Of a stretch of DNA of 64,000 bases, positions 53,703-61,666 are shown one piece after another. The position numbers and the translations under genes were made by a program. The stretch comes from Paenibacillus massiliensis subsp. panacisoli DSM 21345. GTDB taxonomy: Bacteria > Bacillota > Bacilli > Paenibacillales > Paenibacillaceae. Position 1 is the first letter of the stretch. Every line of letters starts with the position of its first letter. The stretch covers positions 310,001 through 374,000 of the forward strand of contig NZ_AUFO01000001.1 in the NCBI RefSeq assembly GCF_000426545.1, given 5' to 3'. The notes under the pieces were generated by a model. That model saw only the letters and a program-made list of their open reading frames with translations. It ran no database searches and was not told the DNA's origin.

Positions 53703-53801
53703 GATTAATTTCTTGCTGAGAAAGCGGATTCAATGTATCATGAATGGAGTAATAAATCATATGATACAACAAGGTAATCCAGTTAAATCGGAGGGATTCA
53801 T

Positions 53802-54047
53802 ATGTCCAGTAACAATGCAGCAGTAGTAGAAATCGCCCAGACCGCAGGTAAGTTCACATCGTCCATCGTGCTTCATTCGGACAACAAGTACATTGATGTG
53901 AAGAGTATTCTGGGATTGTTCACCACACTGGTGAATAGCCACAGCTACGAGCTCCATGTGCACGGACCAGATGCAGATGAGGCTAAGAAAGCTATGGCAG
54001 AGGTATTTGCCAAGCACGGCATGGAAATTCAAGTCGTGACTGACTAG
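53802..54047 (+). CDS. HPr-like protein lacking the active-site His
   Basis: An 81-residue relative of HPr/Crh. The sequence 'AAVVEIAQTAGKFTSSIVLH' aligns with helix 1 onward of HPr, and D-V-K-S35-I-L-G-L-F matches the Ser46 region that HPr kinase phosphorylates. The first beta strand and the H-A-R-P site with His15 are absent; Asn4 or Asn5 takes that place. An in-frame stop lies just upstream of the GGAGGG site, so the short N-terminus is real. Like Crh it could act with CcpA but not carry PEP-derived phosphate. It follows the aminopeptidase gene by 100 bases and has its own terminator. Confidence 0.75.
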   Translation: MSSNNAAVVEIAQTAGKFTSSIVLHSDNKYIDVKSILGLFTTLVNSHSYELHVHGPDADEAKKAMAEVFAKHGMEIQVVTD

Positions 54048-54101
54048 ATCGATCAGATTCGATCTGTGTAGCTTCAAAACTAGTTATATTAGTGCATTGC
54101 G

Positions 54102-54130
54102 GGTGTCGCCCTTATAGGGCGGCACCTGTT
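54102..54130 (+). terminator. Terminator of the HPr-like gene
   Basis: GGTGTCGCCC pairs with GGGCGGCACC around TTATA, then TGTTTT. Confidence 0.8.
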
Positions 54131-54301
54131 TTAATAATGGGGCATCAGTGCCTCCGAAAATGTTGCTTTTTATGCTTTTCCCTGTCTGTACGGATATTGT
54201 GGGACGTTTTTTAAGCAGAGGTTCTTGTATTGACGCCTGAATTCGTCTAATATTAAAGACAGGATGTCTTTAGGTTATACCAAGACAGAGGGGGGAAGAA
54301 T

Positions 54302-54592
54302 GTGACTTCATCTGATTTGCAAGAGCAGCTACACCTGAAAGCAATCAGTCTTCTTCAGGAAGATGCGGATAAAATACAGAAGCTTATTGAAGTACAGATG
54401 GAGAATCTGGCTACCCGTTACTGCCCTCTCTATGAGGAAGTTCTGGATACCCAAATGTATGGTTTTTCCAAGGAGGTAGACTTTGCTGTTCGTGCAGGAC
54501 TTCTTCCAGAGCATGCGGGCAAACAGTTGGTGAGCAAGCTGGAACGCAATTTGGCTCTTCTGTATGAAGCAATGAACAACAAAGAGGAGTAG
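54302..54592 (+). CDS. ylaN: DUF1507 protein YlaN
   Basis: A 96-residue helical protein starting at GTG with GAGGGGGGAAGA upstream. It matches B. subtilis YlaN (DUF1507): 'ISLLQEDADKIQKLIEVQMENL' region (start), 'YCPLYEEVLDTQMYGFSKEVDFA' region (start) and 'LERNLALLYEA'. YlaN is linked to iron homeostasis through Fur in B. subtilis. ylaN lies just before ftsW there; here ftsW is three genes away, on the other strand. Confidence 0.93.
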   Translation: MTSSDLQEQLHLKAISLLQEDADKIQKLIEVQMENLATRYCPLYEEVLDTQMYGFSKEVDFAVRAGLLPEHAGKQLVSKLERNLALLYEAMNNKEE

Positions 54593-54619
54593 CTTTGTAG
54601 CTGCTGAAGCGATACAGGA

Positions 54620-54649
54620 GCATGCAGATCATACCTGCATGCTTTTTTT
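54620..54649 (+). terminator. Terminator of ylaN
   Basis: GCATGCAG pairs with CTGCATGC, then seven T. Confidence 0.85.
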
Positions 54650-54670
54650 GAGGTCCTAGCTCCAGACTAT

Positions 54671-54710
54671 AAAAAAGGCGATTCTCTATTTCTAGAGAGC
54701 CGCCTTTTTT
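54671..54710. terminator. Bidirectional terminator before the antiporter gene
   Basis: AAAAAAGGCG-TTCTCT pairs with AGAGAG-CGCCTTTTTT. It likely ends the antiporter transcript on the minus strand and backs up the ylaN terminator. Confidence 0.85.
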
Positions 54711-54794
54711 AAGATGCAATTGAACGGCGATGGACGTTTTTTTTATTCGTAGCAGGCATACCAGCTTCAGCTTATGAGAAGGGGCTCCTCCTCT

Positions 54795-55865
54795 TTATAC
54801 CAGATAAAAGGATACACCGAGAATGAAGTAGACAGCCAGCAGCATCAGCCCCTCATACCAGTTAGTCGATCCATCCTGTGTGATGGATTTGGCAATGAAT
54901 ACAGATACCCCGATGGCAACGAGCTCAATGGTGGTGAACACAATATCCATGGTATTTCCCATGAAATAACTAATGAAGATCAGGACGGGTGCCACAAATA
55001 AAGCAATTTGCAGGCTGCTACCGACAGCAATCTCGACAGAAGCCCCGATCTTATTCTTCATGGCGAGCATGATGGCTGCGCTATGCTCCGCTGCATTCCC
55101 GATGATCGCCACTAGGAAGGCCCCCACAAACAATTCACTCAAGCCAAACTGTGTGGTAAACGTCTCCAGTGTGCCGACCAGCCACTCGCTGACGAAGGCA
55201 ACCATAATCGTGGCAATGACCAGATAGATAATGGAGGTTCGCTTGCTCCAGGCAGGAGCGTGCTCATGTGGGAGCTCCTCATCCTTCTGATCCGTTACAT
55301 CCGATAAATAATCTTTATGAGTAATCATCGAGAAGAGCAGCCAGGCAAGATAGGCCACAATTAACACACCTGCTACGATTAGGCTGAGGGTGTCGGTATC
55401 TTGATCAGTAATGGAGTGTGTCTTTAGGAATACAGCCGGAATGAACAGCGAAATGACCGCCACTACCATCAGAGAGCCACTGAGCCCAGCTAATGAAACG
55501 TTGTAATTCTGAACCTTGTGCTTCAAGCCACCTGCGAACAGGCTAGCACCCAGTACGAGCAGCAGGTTGCCGATGATCGAGCCTGTGAGGCTTGCTTTTA
55601 CCATATCATACAGACCTTCACGAATCAGGAAGATGGCAATAATCAATTCGGCAGCATTCCCGAAGGTGGCATTTAGAAATCCTCCCAGCCGCTGGCCTGC
55701 GTAGTGGGCTACACTTTCGGTTGCTTTGCCAAGGAAGCCCGCTACCAGGATTACAGATGCGGCAGACAGGATAAACTGGATAATGGGACTCCATCCTGCG
55801 TAATAACCAATAGCGCTCAGCAGGAAAAATACAATGAGAAGAATGGGATACAACGGCTTGGACAT
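54795..55865 (-). CDS. Calcium/proton antiporter (CAX family)
   Basis: A 356-residue membrane protein with about eleven segments that exports Ca2+ in exchange for H+. Both alpha-repeat motifs are present: 'GGFLNATFGNAAELIIAIFLI' region (central G-N-A-A-E-L) and 'FVGAFLVAIIGNAAEHSAAIM' region (central G-N-A-A-E-H), the ion-binding Glu residues of the exchanger family. An acidic cytoplasmic loop (TDQKDEELPHEH) lies between the halves. Length matches B. subtilis YfkE/ChaA. ATG start with GAGGTG upstream. Confidence 0.94.
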   Translation of the reverse strand: MSKPLYPILLIVFFLLSAIGYYAGWSPIIQFILSAASVILVAGFLGKATESVAHYAGQRLGGFLNATFGNAAELIIAIFLIREGLYDMVKASLTGSIIGNLLLVLGASLFAGGLKHKVQNYNVSLAGLSGSLMVVAVISLFIPAVFLKTHSITDQDTDTLSLIVAGVLIVAYLAWLLFSMITHKDYLSDVTDQKDEELPHEHAPAWSKRTSIIYLVIATIMVAFVSEWLVGTLETFTTQFGLSELFVGAFLVAIIGNAAEHSAAIMLAMKNKIGASVEIAVGSSLQIALFVAPVLIFISYFMGNTMDIVFTTIELVAIGVSVFIAKSITQDGSTNWYEGLMLLAVYFILGVSFYLV

Positions 55866-56092
55866 GTTGTGTGCACCTCGTTTATATAGATGAGTCTTTC
55901 ATATGTAAATCCTTGCTCAATTAATATAACCAGAACGACATAAAAGATAAACGAGGTATGACACTGTATCCTCGTAAAGGCTGTACGGGGATAGGCTCTC
56001 CAAATATTCACAAAGAGATGCATAACAGGGTTTGCATTTGCAGTGGGGAAGGATTTACAATACGAGTATGAAGGTGAAGGGGGATGTGTGGC

Positions 56093-56458
56093 ATGGCAGA
56101 ACAACTGCAATTAGAGAGCGGAAGTATCCGAGTATCCAACGATGTCGTCGCCAAGATCGCAGGACTTGCTGCGCTGGAGACGCCTGGCATTGCTGCAATG
56201 TCGGGAGGATTGTCTGATGGATGGGCGAAAAGATTAAGCGGCAAAAATGTTCAAAAAGGTGTGACTGTTGAAGTTGGTCAGCTGGAAGCCGCCATTGATC
56301 TCCGCATCATGGTTCTCTATGAAACACCGATCCACGAGGTCTGCCGCATGCTCCAGCAGAATGTACGGGAAGCGGTTGAGACCATGACGGGCCTCAAGGT
56401 TGTTGAGGTTAACGTCAAGGTGGAAGGCGTAGTATTCAACAAGGAAGATGAACTCTAA
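56093..56458 (+). CDS. Asp23/Gls24 family envelope stress protein
   Basis: A 121-residue protein, ATG at 56093 with AAGGGGG upstream (an ATG three codons earlier overlaps that site). The Asp23 pattern is seen: 'LESGSIRVSNDVVAKIAGLAAL', of which G-S-I-R-V-S starts the domain, 'GIAAMSGGLSDG', 'IDLRIMVLYETPIHEVCRMLQ' region and 'VEVNVKVEGVVF'. Relatives are YqhY and YloU of B. subtilis; Asp23 of Staphylococcus is membrane-associated and linked to cell-wall stress. Exact role here is unknown. Confidence 0.9.
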   Translation: MAEQLQLESGSIRVSNDVVAKIAGLAALETPGIAAMSGGLSDGWAKRLSGKNVQKGVTVEVGQLEAAIDLRIMVLYETPIHEVCRMLQQNVREAVETMTGLKVVEVNVKVEGVVFNKEDEL

Positions 56459-56572
56459 TTGGCATACAGTGTTCCTGATTTGTGAATCGGGGTGTATGTT
56501 CCAAGGGCTACATGATAGCACCAACCAGTAAACGAGACATTATAATTGATGTAACATTGCATGCTGGGTTGC

Positions 56573-56610
56573 AAAAAAGACTGACGGATTATTAATCCGT
56601 CAGTCTTTTT
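56573..56610. terminator. Bidirectional terminator between Asp23 gene and ftsW
   Basis: AAAAAGACTGACGGATTA pairs perfectly with its complement up to 56610, with A and T runs at the two ends. Confidence 0.88.
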
Positions 56611-56634
56611 GTGGAGAAATGTGCACTCAGCGGC

Positions 56635-57888
56635 TCAGCGTGAACGATTAGCGCGCTTACGCTCGAACGGTGTTGAAGGGGTCTGAGTTCGTATCTGAAC
56701 TCCGGTCGTCCGTTCTTGTATGCTCTGCCTGGAATTCTCCCGGGAAATGCTAAGCATGATTCCCATAGATAGCATCATGACAAGCAATGATGACCCCCCG
56801 TAGCTGATGAACGGCAAAGTAACACCTGTCATCGGGATGGTCTGGGTAACACCGCCGATGTTAATGAAAGCTTGAATCGCAATCAGTCCCATTATACCTG
56901 TGCCGACAAGGGTGCCGAACGAATCATGGCAACGCAAGGCCACAAGCATGCCTCGCCAAATGAAGTATAGATATAATAGCAGAAACATCGTAGTTCCAAT
57001 AAAGCCAAGCTCTTCACCGATGACTGAGAAAATAAAGTCATTAAATGGATTCGGGAGATAATGCAGCTTCACGATACCTTGTCCAAATCCAGAGCCTGTC
57101 ACGCCACCCTCACCGATGGCTCTTAGCGATTGCAGCAAATTATAGCCTGAGCCCTGTTGGTCTTTTTTCGGGTCAAGGAAGGCTTCGATCCGTCCCACCT
57201 TATAATTAGTGCCACCGCCCGGCTGATCGTTGGGAGTCAGCGAGCTAAGGAGTGACCCGGCTCCAAACACGATTCCTGCCCCTAGAACGAACAACAGTAC
57301 AGAGCCTACAATATGCTTGAGACTGGCTCCGCCCGTATAGATAATTAGGCCACAGGTTGCTACCAGTATGAAGCAAGACCCTAAATCCGGCTGGAGCATA
57401 ATCAGACCGGCCACGAAGCCAACAATAACCATTACAGGTATGTATCCCGTACGCAAATCTCGAAATTTCTCACCTTTCTTGGCGATTAATGCCGATAGGT
57501 AAAGGATAATTGAGATTTTGGCAAGCTCAGTAGGCTGTATGCCGAACAATCCCAGGTTGAACCAGCTCTTGGCCCCATTCAGCTTGCTCATGAACAATAC
57601 CAGTATTAGTAGAAGAACAGTAACGAAGAATAAAGGTACAAATAGCTTCTTGTATTTCTCCATTCGGATGTTCATGGCAACAAGCATTACGAAAAGGCCT
57701 AACACAGCAAATCCTGCCTGGCGCTTTGCAAAATAGAGTGCATCGTTGTTGTATTTTTCGTTCAGAAGGGCAACGCTCGAACTGGAACTGAATACCATGA
57801 TTACGCCGAAACCGACCAGCAGTAATGTCAGTATTAGCAGTTGGAAATCGGGCGTACCTCTACGTCGCACCGGTTTCGTTTGTGTCAT
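56635..57888 (-). CDS. ftsW: Cell division SEDS protein FtsW
   Basis: A 417-residue membrane glycosyltransferase that polymerises septal peptidoglycan with a class B PBP. I choose the ATG at 57888, with AAGGGG eight bases upstream; the frame is open 63 codons further, with a weaker start at 57936. Ten membrane segments are predicted; SEDS motifs are 'SWFNLGLFGIQPTELAKISII' region, 'LQPDLGS', 'LPNPFNDFIFSVIGEELGFIG' region (large extracellular loop) and 'GVTLPFISYGGSS'. Closeness to ylaN, ylbB and ylbF, as in B. subtilis, favours FtsW over RodA or SpoVE. Confidence 0.88.
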   Translation of the reverse strand: MTQTKPVRRRGTPDFQLLILTLLLVGFGVIMVFSSSSSVALLNEKYNNDALYFAKRQAGFAVLGLFVMLVAMNIRMEKYKKLFVPLFFVTVLLLILVLFMSKLNGAKSWFNLGLFGIQPTELAKISIILYLSALIAKKGEKFRDLRTGYIPVMVIVGFVAGLIMLQPDLGSCFILVATCGLIIYTGGASLKHIVGSVLLFVLGAGIVFGAGSLLSSLTPNDQPGGGTNYKVGRIEAFLDPKKDQQGSGYNLLQSLRAIGEGGVTGSGFGQGIVKLHYLPNPFNDFIFSVIGEELGFIGTTMFLLLYLYFIWRGMLVALRCHDSFGTLVGTGIMGLIAIQAFINIGGVTQTIPMTGVTLPFISYGGSSLLVMMLSMGIMLSISRENSRQSIQERTTGVQIRTQTPSTPFERKRANRSR

Positions 57889-58140
57889 CTTAGCTACCCC
57901 TTGGTGAACGCCTCGACTTACTTGCCGAGCGCTCATGTATTCTTTACCATCATAGTATTTTTGGGGGGCTTCTGCAAGCGTATTAAGGCTGGTCTGCCTG
58001 TGCGCAATCAGGTTGAGCTGTCTAGGTATCAGAAGCTTGAATGTTCTGGTACAATAGGATGAAAGAAAAGCTGCCAAGGAGCGGCTCGCACATGAACATA
58101 CATATAGTGCAAGGAAGAGTGGATCAAGGAGGAACGTAGC

Positions 58141-59328
58141 ATGACAGAACTAGCGGGCTTTGAGGGTTTGCAGGAGCAGATGGTCAGTTGGCGAAGACAT
58201 TTGCACAGACATCCTGAGGTGTCTTTTCACGAAAGCAGGACAGCAGCTTTTGTGGTAACACATCTGCGGGAGTGGGGGGTTGAAGTGCGCGAGCATGTCG
58301 GGGGACACGGAGTGATCGGGATCATTCGTGGGGACCGACCAGGGCCTGTCGTAATGCTTCGAGCCGATATGGATGCTCTGCCGATTCAGGATGAGAAGGA
58401 CTGCGAGTACCGTTCAACCGTGGACGGAGCGATGCACGCATGCGGACATGATGGACATACAGCTATGCTGCTGGGGACAGCTCGTTACTTTGCACAGCAT
58501 CGTCATGAGCTGGCAGGCGAGATCCGTTGCCTGTTCCAGCCTGCCGAGGAGCTGCTTCCTGGCGGGGCGCTGCAGGTTATTAAGGATGGCGCGCTCGACG
58601 GTGTAGATGCCATCTATGGAATTCATCTGTGGACTCCGTTACCTAAGGGAACAGTGGCTAGCTGTGCGGGGGCTATGATGGCGGCGGCGGATGATTTTTA
58701 TATTGATATTCATGGAAAAGGCGGTCATGGCGGCATGCCCCAGCACACGAATGATACGGTAGTGGCCGGAGCAGCACTCGTCATGCAGCTTCAAAGCATC
58801 GTCAGTCGTTCTATTGATCCGCTGCAGCCTGGAGTGCTGACCATCGGTACGATTCTGGGCGGTGCTGCGCAAAATGTAATTGCTGAGCGCTGTCAGCTGA
58901 GCGGAACGGTGCGGACGTTCGATGAGCATACTCGAGCCTTGATGAAAGAAAGGCTGCATAGCCTAACAGAGCAGATCACAGCAGCCTATAATACAAAGGC
59001 TGAAATTAAATATATTATGGGCTATCCGCCAGTGGTAAATAATAAAGAGGAAGCTGCGCGTTTCTTCCACGAGGCCACGTCCATATTTGGTGCCGAGCAG
59101 GTGCAGGAGACACCCAAGATTATGCCTGCTGAGGATTTTGCTTATTATTTACAGCAGCTGCCCGGCTGCTTCATGTTTGTTGGAGCAGGCAACCCGGACA
59201 AGGGGGCTTCTTTTCCGCATCATCATCCCAAGTTCGATTTTGATGAGGATGTCTTGCTGGGCGGGGTCCGGCTGTTCATAGCGATGGCTAAAAGCTTTGC
59301 AAGAGAGTATATTAATAAGCACGAATGA
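58141..59328 (+). CDS. M20 family amidohydrolase
   Basis: A 395-residue di-metal hydrolase of the N-acyl amino acid/hippurate type. Metal motifs: R-A-D-M-D-A-L-P, H-A-C-G-H-D-G-H with metal Cys and His, P-A-E-E with the catalytic Glu, 'GIHLWTPLPKG', and a late His in 'FPHHHPKFD'. Residues about 185-295 are the lid/dimerisation domain. Relatives are B. subtilis YxeP and YhaA and Staphylococcus HipO. It probably removes acyl groups from amino acids in the cytoplasm; the substrate is not known. ATG start with AAGGAGGA upstream. Confidence 0.92.
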   Translation: MTELAGFEGLQEQMVSWRRHLHRHPEVSFHESRTAAFVVTHLREWGVEVREHVGGHGVIGIIRGDRPGPVVMLRADMDALPIQDEKDCEYRSTVDGAMHACGHDGHTAMLLGTARYFAQHRHELAGEIRCLFQPAEELLPGGALQVIKDGALDGVDAIYGIHLWTPLPKGTVASCAGAMMAAADDFYIDIHGKGGHGGMPQHTNDTVVAGAALVMQLQSIVSRSIDPLQPGVLTIGTILGGAAQNVIAERCQLSGTVRTFDEHTRALMKERLHSLTEQITAAYNTKAEIKYIMGYPPVVNNKEEAARFFHEATSIFGAEQVQETPKIMPAEDFAYYLQQLPGCFMFVGAGNPDKGASFPHHHPKFDFDEDVLLGGVRLFIAMAKSFAREYINKHE

Positions 59329-59376
59329 CTTCATGATCAAATGGATACGCTACTGAACGAAAGGAGGGTATCCCTT

Positions 59377-59808
59377 ATGAAGAAAATTCAAGAAGTAATG
59401 ACAAAGGATTGTGTAACAGCGACGCCGAACGATGATATTTTTGAGGTGGCTGTGAAGATGCGTGATCATGATACCGGATTTATTCCTGTCGTCGACAGTG
59501 ATGCAGGACGCCGATTGGTAGGTGTGGTGACAGACCGAGATCTGGTCATCCGTGGTTATGCAGACAAGCATCCCGGCTCTGCAAGCGTGGAACGCGTAAT
59601 GACTACGGGAATTCGTACCGCCTCTCAGGACATGACAGTAGATGAAGCTGCGGAGCTCATGGCGGATCAAGCGATACGTCGTGTTCCCGTTACAGAGGGA
59701 GACCGTCTGATTGGCATTGTCTCTATTGGTGACCTGGCAGTCCGTGATATTTTTGCGGATAATGCAGGAGAAGCATTGAGTAAAATTTCGGAGCAGCATT
59801 TCCATTAA
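59377..59808 (+). CDS. ylbB: CBS domain-pair protein
   Basis: A 143-residue protein made of two CBS domains (about 8-60 and 72-125: 'VMTKDCVTATPNDD', 'LVGVVTDRDLVIRG', 'VMTTGIRTASQDMTV', 'LIGIVSIGDLAVRD'). CBS pairs bind adenosyl nucleotides and act as sensors. The ATG at 59377 is set by GAAAGGAGGG upstream. B. subtilis ylbB, a stand-alone CBS protein between ftsW and ylbF, has the same size and place, which supports the symbol. Confidence 0.9.
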   Translation: MKKIQEVMTKDCVTATPNDDIFEVAVKMRDHDTGFIPVVDSDAGRRLVGVVTDRDLVIRGYADKHPGSASVERVMTTGIRTASQDMTVDEAAELMADQAIRRVPVTEGDRLIGIVSIGDLAVRDIFADNAGEALSKISEQHFH

Positions 59809-59845
59809 GACAAATGTACCCATCATCACACATGCGGTAGCCACG

Positions 59846-59880
59846 GAAGTTCAACCTGATCCTCAGGTTGGGCTTCTTGT
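59846..59880 (+). terminator. Terminator of ylbB
   Basis: GAAG-CAACCTGA pairs with TCAGGTTG-CTTC around TCC, followed by TTGTTT. Confidence 0.75.
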
Positions 59881-59963
59881 TTATGATTGGCGATACCGCA
59901 AGGTTGTCGGGATACTGCTTCTTAACAAATAGGTCAATATTTTATTGTTCACAGGAGGTACAT

Positions 59964-61664
59964 ATGAGGGAGGATAAGCCTTGCATCGTGCAGCGTGACT
60001 TCACAGTATTGCTTGAGATGGGGCTATCGGCATCAGATGAGGCACGAAGTCAGCTACAGGTCTACGCGGAGCTTGTCAAGAGCCCTGTTACGTTCCATAC
60101 CTACCGGATCACTCCGTTGTCTCTATGGCACGCAGCATCTATGGGGTGGACAGCTGACAGGGTCCTTGAAAGTCTAAATGCCTTCTCCAGATGGGAGATT
60201 CCCATATTGCTGCAGGAGGACATCAGGAATTACATATCACGTTATGGGCAGTTGATATTGAAGCAGGGAGTCTCGGGAGAGATACTGCTGCAATGTAATG
60301 ATCCGAAGATATACAGCTTCATCAAGGAGCGTCAGGACCTGGAGCGTTATCAGCTAGAGTGGTCTAGCTCGGACTCATCAAGTCATGCTGGTCCGTCCTG
60401 TGCAATTGTCCCCTTGCAATATCGTGGGCTGCTAAAGCAAGAGCTTACACGTCTGGGGTATCCTGTTCAGGATCTGGTGGGGTACCACGAGGGGACCAGT
60501 CTTTCTTTTCAACTGGGTGGAGAAGGAGGAACACTTGAGCTCAGAGACTATCAGAAGCAAGCTGCAGAAGCTTTCGCTGGAACGGGTGGTGCCGGAGGCA
60601 ACGGAGGGAACGGTGTGCTGGTCCTTCCCTGTGGTGCCGGAAAGACCGTGATCGGGATGGCGGTGCTGGAACAACTGCAATGCGAAGCGCTCATATTAAC
60701 TTCGAACACGACCTCAGTACGACAGTGGATGGATGAATTGAAGAACAAGACGGATATTCCAAGTGATCAGATTGGTGAGTATTCTGGGCAACGCAAGCAG
60801 GTCCGTCCTGTAACGGTAGCGACTTATCAGATTCTTACGCACCGCCGCTCCAAGGAAGCTGCATTTGAGCATATGAAGCTGCTCAGTGAACGGGATTGGG
60901 GATTGATTATTTATGATGAGGTGCATTTGCTCCCAGCTCCAGTATTCCGTGCTACCGCAGACATTCAGGCCACCAGAAGATTAGGATTGACAGCTACTCT
61001 CGTACGGGAGGATGGCTGCGAACGCGACGTCTTCTCGCTTGTCGGTCCCAAACGCTATGACATGCCTTGGAAGCAGCTGGAGGCACAAGGCTGGATTGCC
61101 AAGGTGGAGTGTGTGGAAGTTCGTATTCCGATGACGGAGCCATGTGCCCAGCAGTACATTCTGGCAGAAGGAAAGGATCGTTACAGAATTGCTGCCGAGA
61201 ATCCAGCCAAGCTGGACATGGTACGGTCATTACTGAAGCAGCATGCTGGCAAACCGGCCATCGTCATTGGGCAGTACCTTGACCAGCTTAAGACGTTGTC
61301 CAGAGAGCTTGGAGCACCTCTCATTAGCGGGTCCATGGCGCAGTCTGAACGTGTCCGGTTGTTCGAAGCCTTCCGTACAGGAGAGCTGAATACAATTATT
61401 GTCTCGAAGGTGGCGAATTTTGCTGTGGATTTACCAGACGCCGCTCTGGCGATTGAAGTCTCGGGTAGCTATGGCTCCAGACAAGAGGAGGCCCAGCGAT
61501 TAGGGCGCATTTTGCGTCCCAAGGCGGAGGATAACCGTGCTTATTTCTATGCACTTGTCACAGCAGATAGCAAGGAGAGTGAATTCGCGGCTCGTAGACA
61601 GCTCTTTTTGATCGAGCAGGGCTATGAATATGCTATACACCATGATAGTCGAAAGGAGGCATAG
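59964..61664 (+). CDS. XPB/ERCC3-type DNA helicase
   Basis: A 566-residue superfamily 2 helicase. The ATG at 59964 follows a perfect AGGAGGT. An N-terminal XPB-type domain (about 1-125) precedes the RecA-like core: Walker A G224-A-G-K-T228, motif Ia 'LTSNTTSVRQWMDEL', Walker B Y-D-E-V-H, motif III L-T-A-T, R-E-D motif 'LVREDGCERDVFSLVGPKRYD' region as in XPB, and motif VI Q-R-L-G-R-I-L-R-P-K. XPB homologues unwind DNA in nucleotide excision repair or transcription; the bacterial role is poorly known. It forms a two-gene operon with the next gene (two-base gap). Confidence 0.9.
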   Translation: MREDKPCIVQRDFTVLLEMGLSASDEARSQLQVYAELVKSPVTFHTYRITPLSLWHAASMGWTADRVLESLNAFSRWEIPILLQEDIRNYISRYGQLILKQGVSGEILLQCNDPKIYSFIKERQDLERYQLEWSSSDSSSHAGPSCAIVPLQYRGLLKQELTRLGYPVQDLVGYHEGTSLSFQLGGEGGTLELRDYQKQAAEAFAGTGGAGGNGGNGVLVLPCGAGKTVIGMAVLEQLQCEALILTSNTTSVRQWMDELKNKTDIPSDQIGEYSGQRKQVRPVTVATYQILTHRRSKEAAFEHMKLLSERDWGLIIYDEVHLLPAPVFRATADIQATRRLGLTATLVREDGCERDVFSLVGPKRYDMPWKQLEAQGWIAKVECVEVRIPMTEPCAQQYILAEGKDRYRIAAENPAKLDMVRSLLKQHAGKPAIVIGQYLDQLKTLSRELGAPLISGSMAQSERVRLFEAFRTGELNTIIVSKVANFAVDLPDAALAIEVSGSYGSRQEEAQRLGRILRPKAEDNRAYFYALVTADSKESEFAARRQLFLIEQGYEYAIHHDSRKEA

Positions 61665-61666
61665 AC

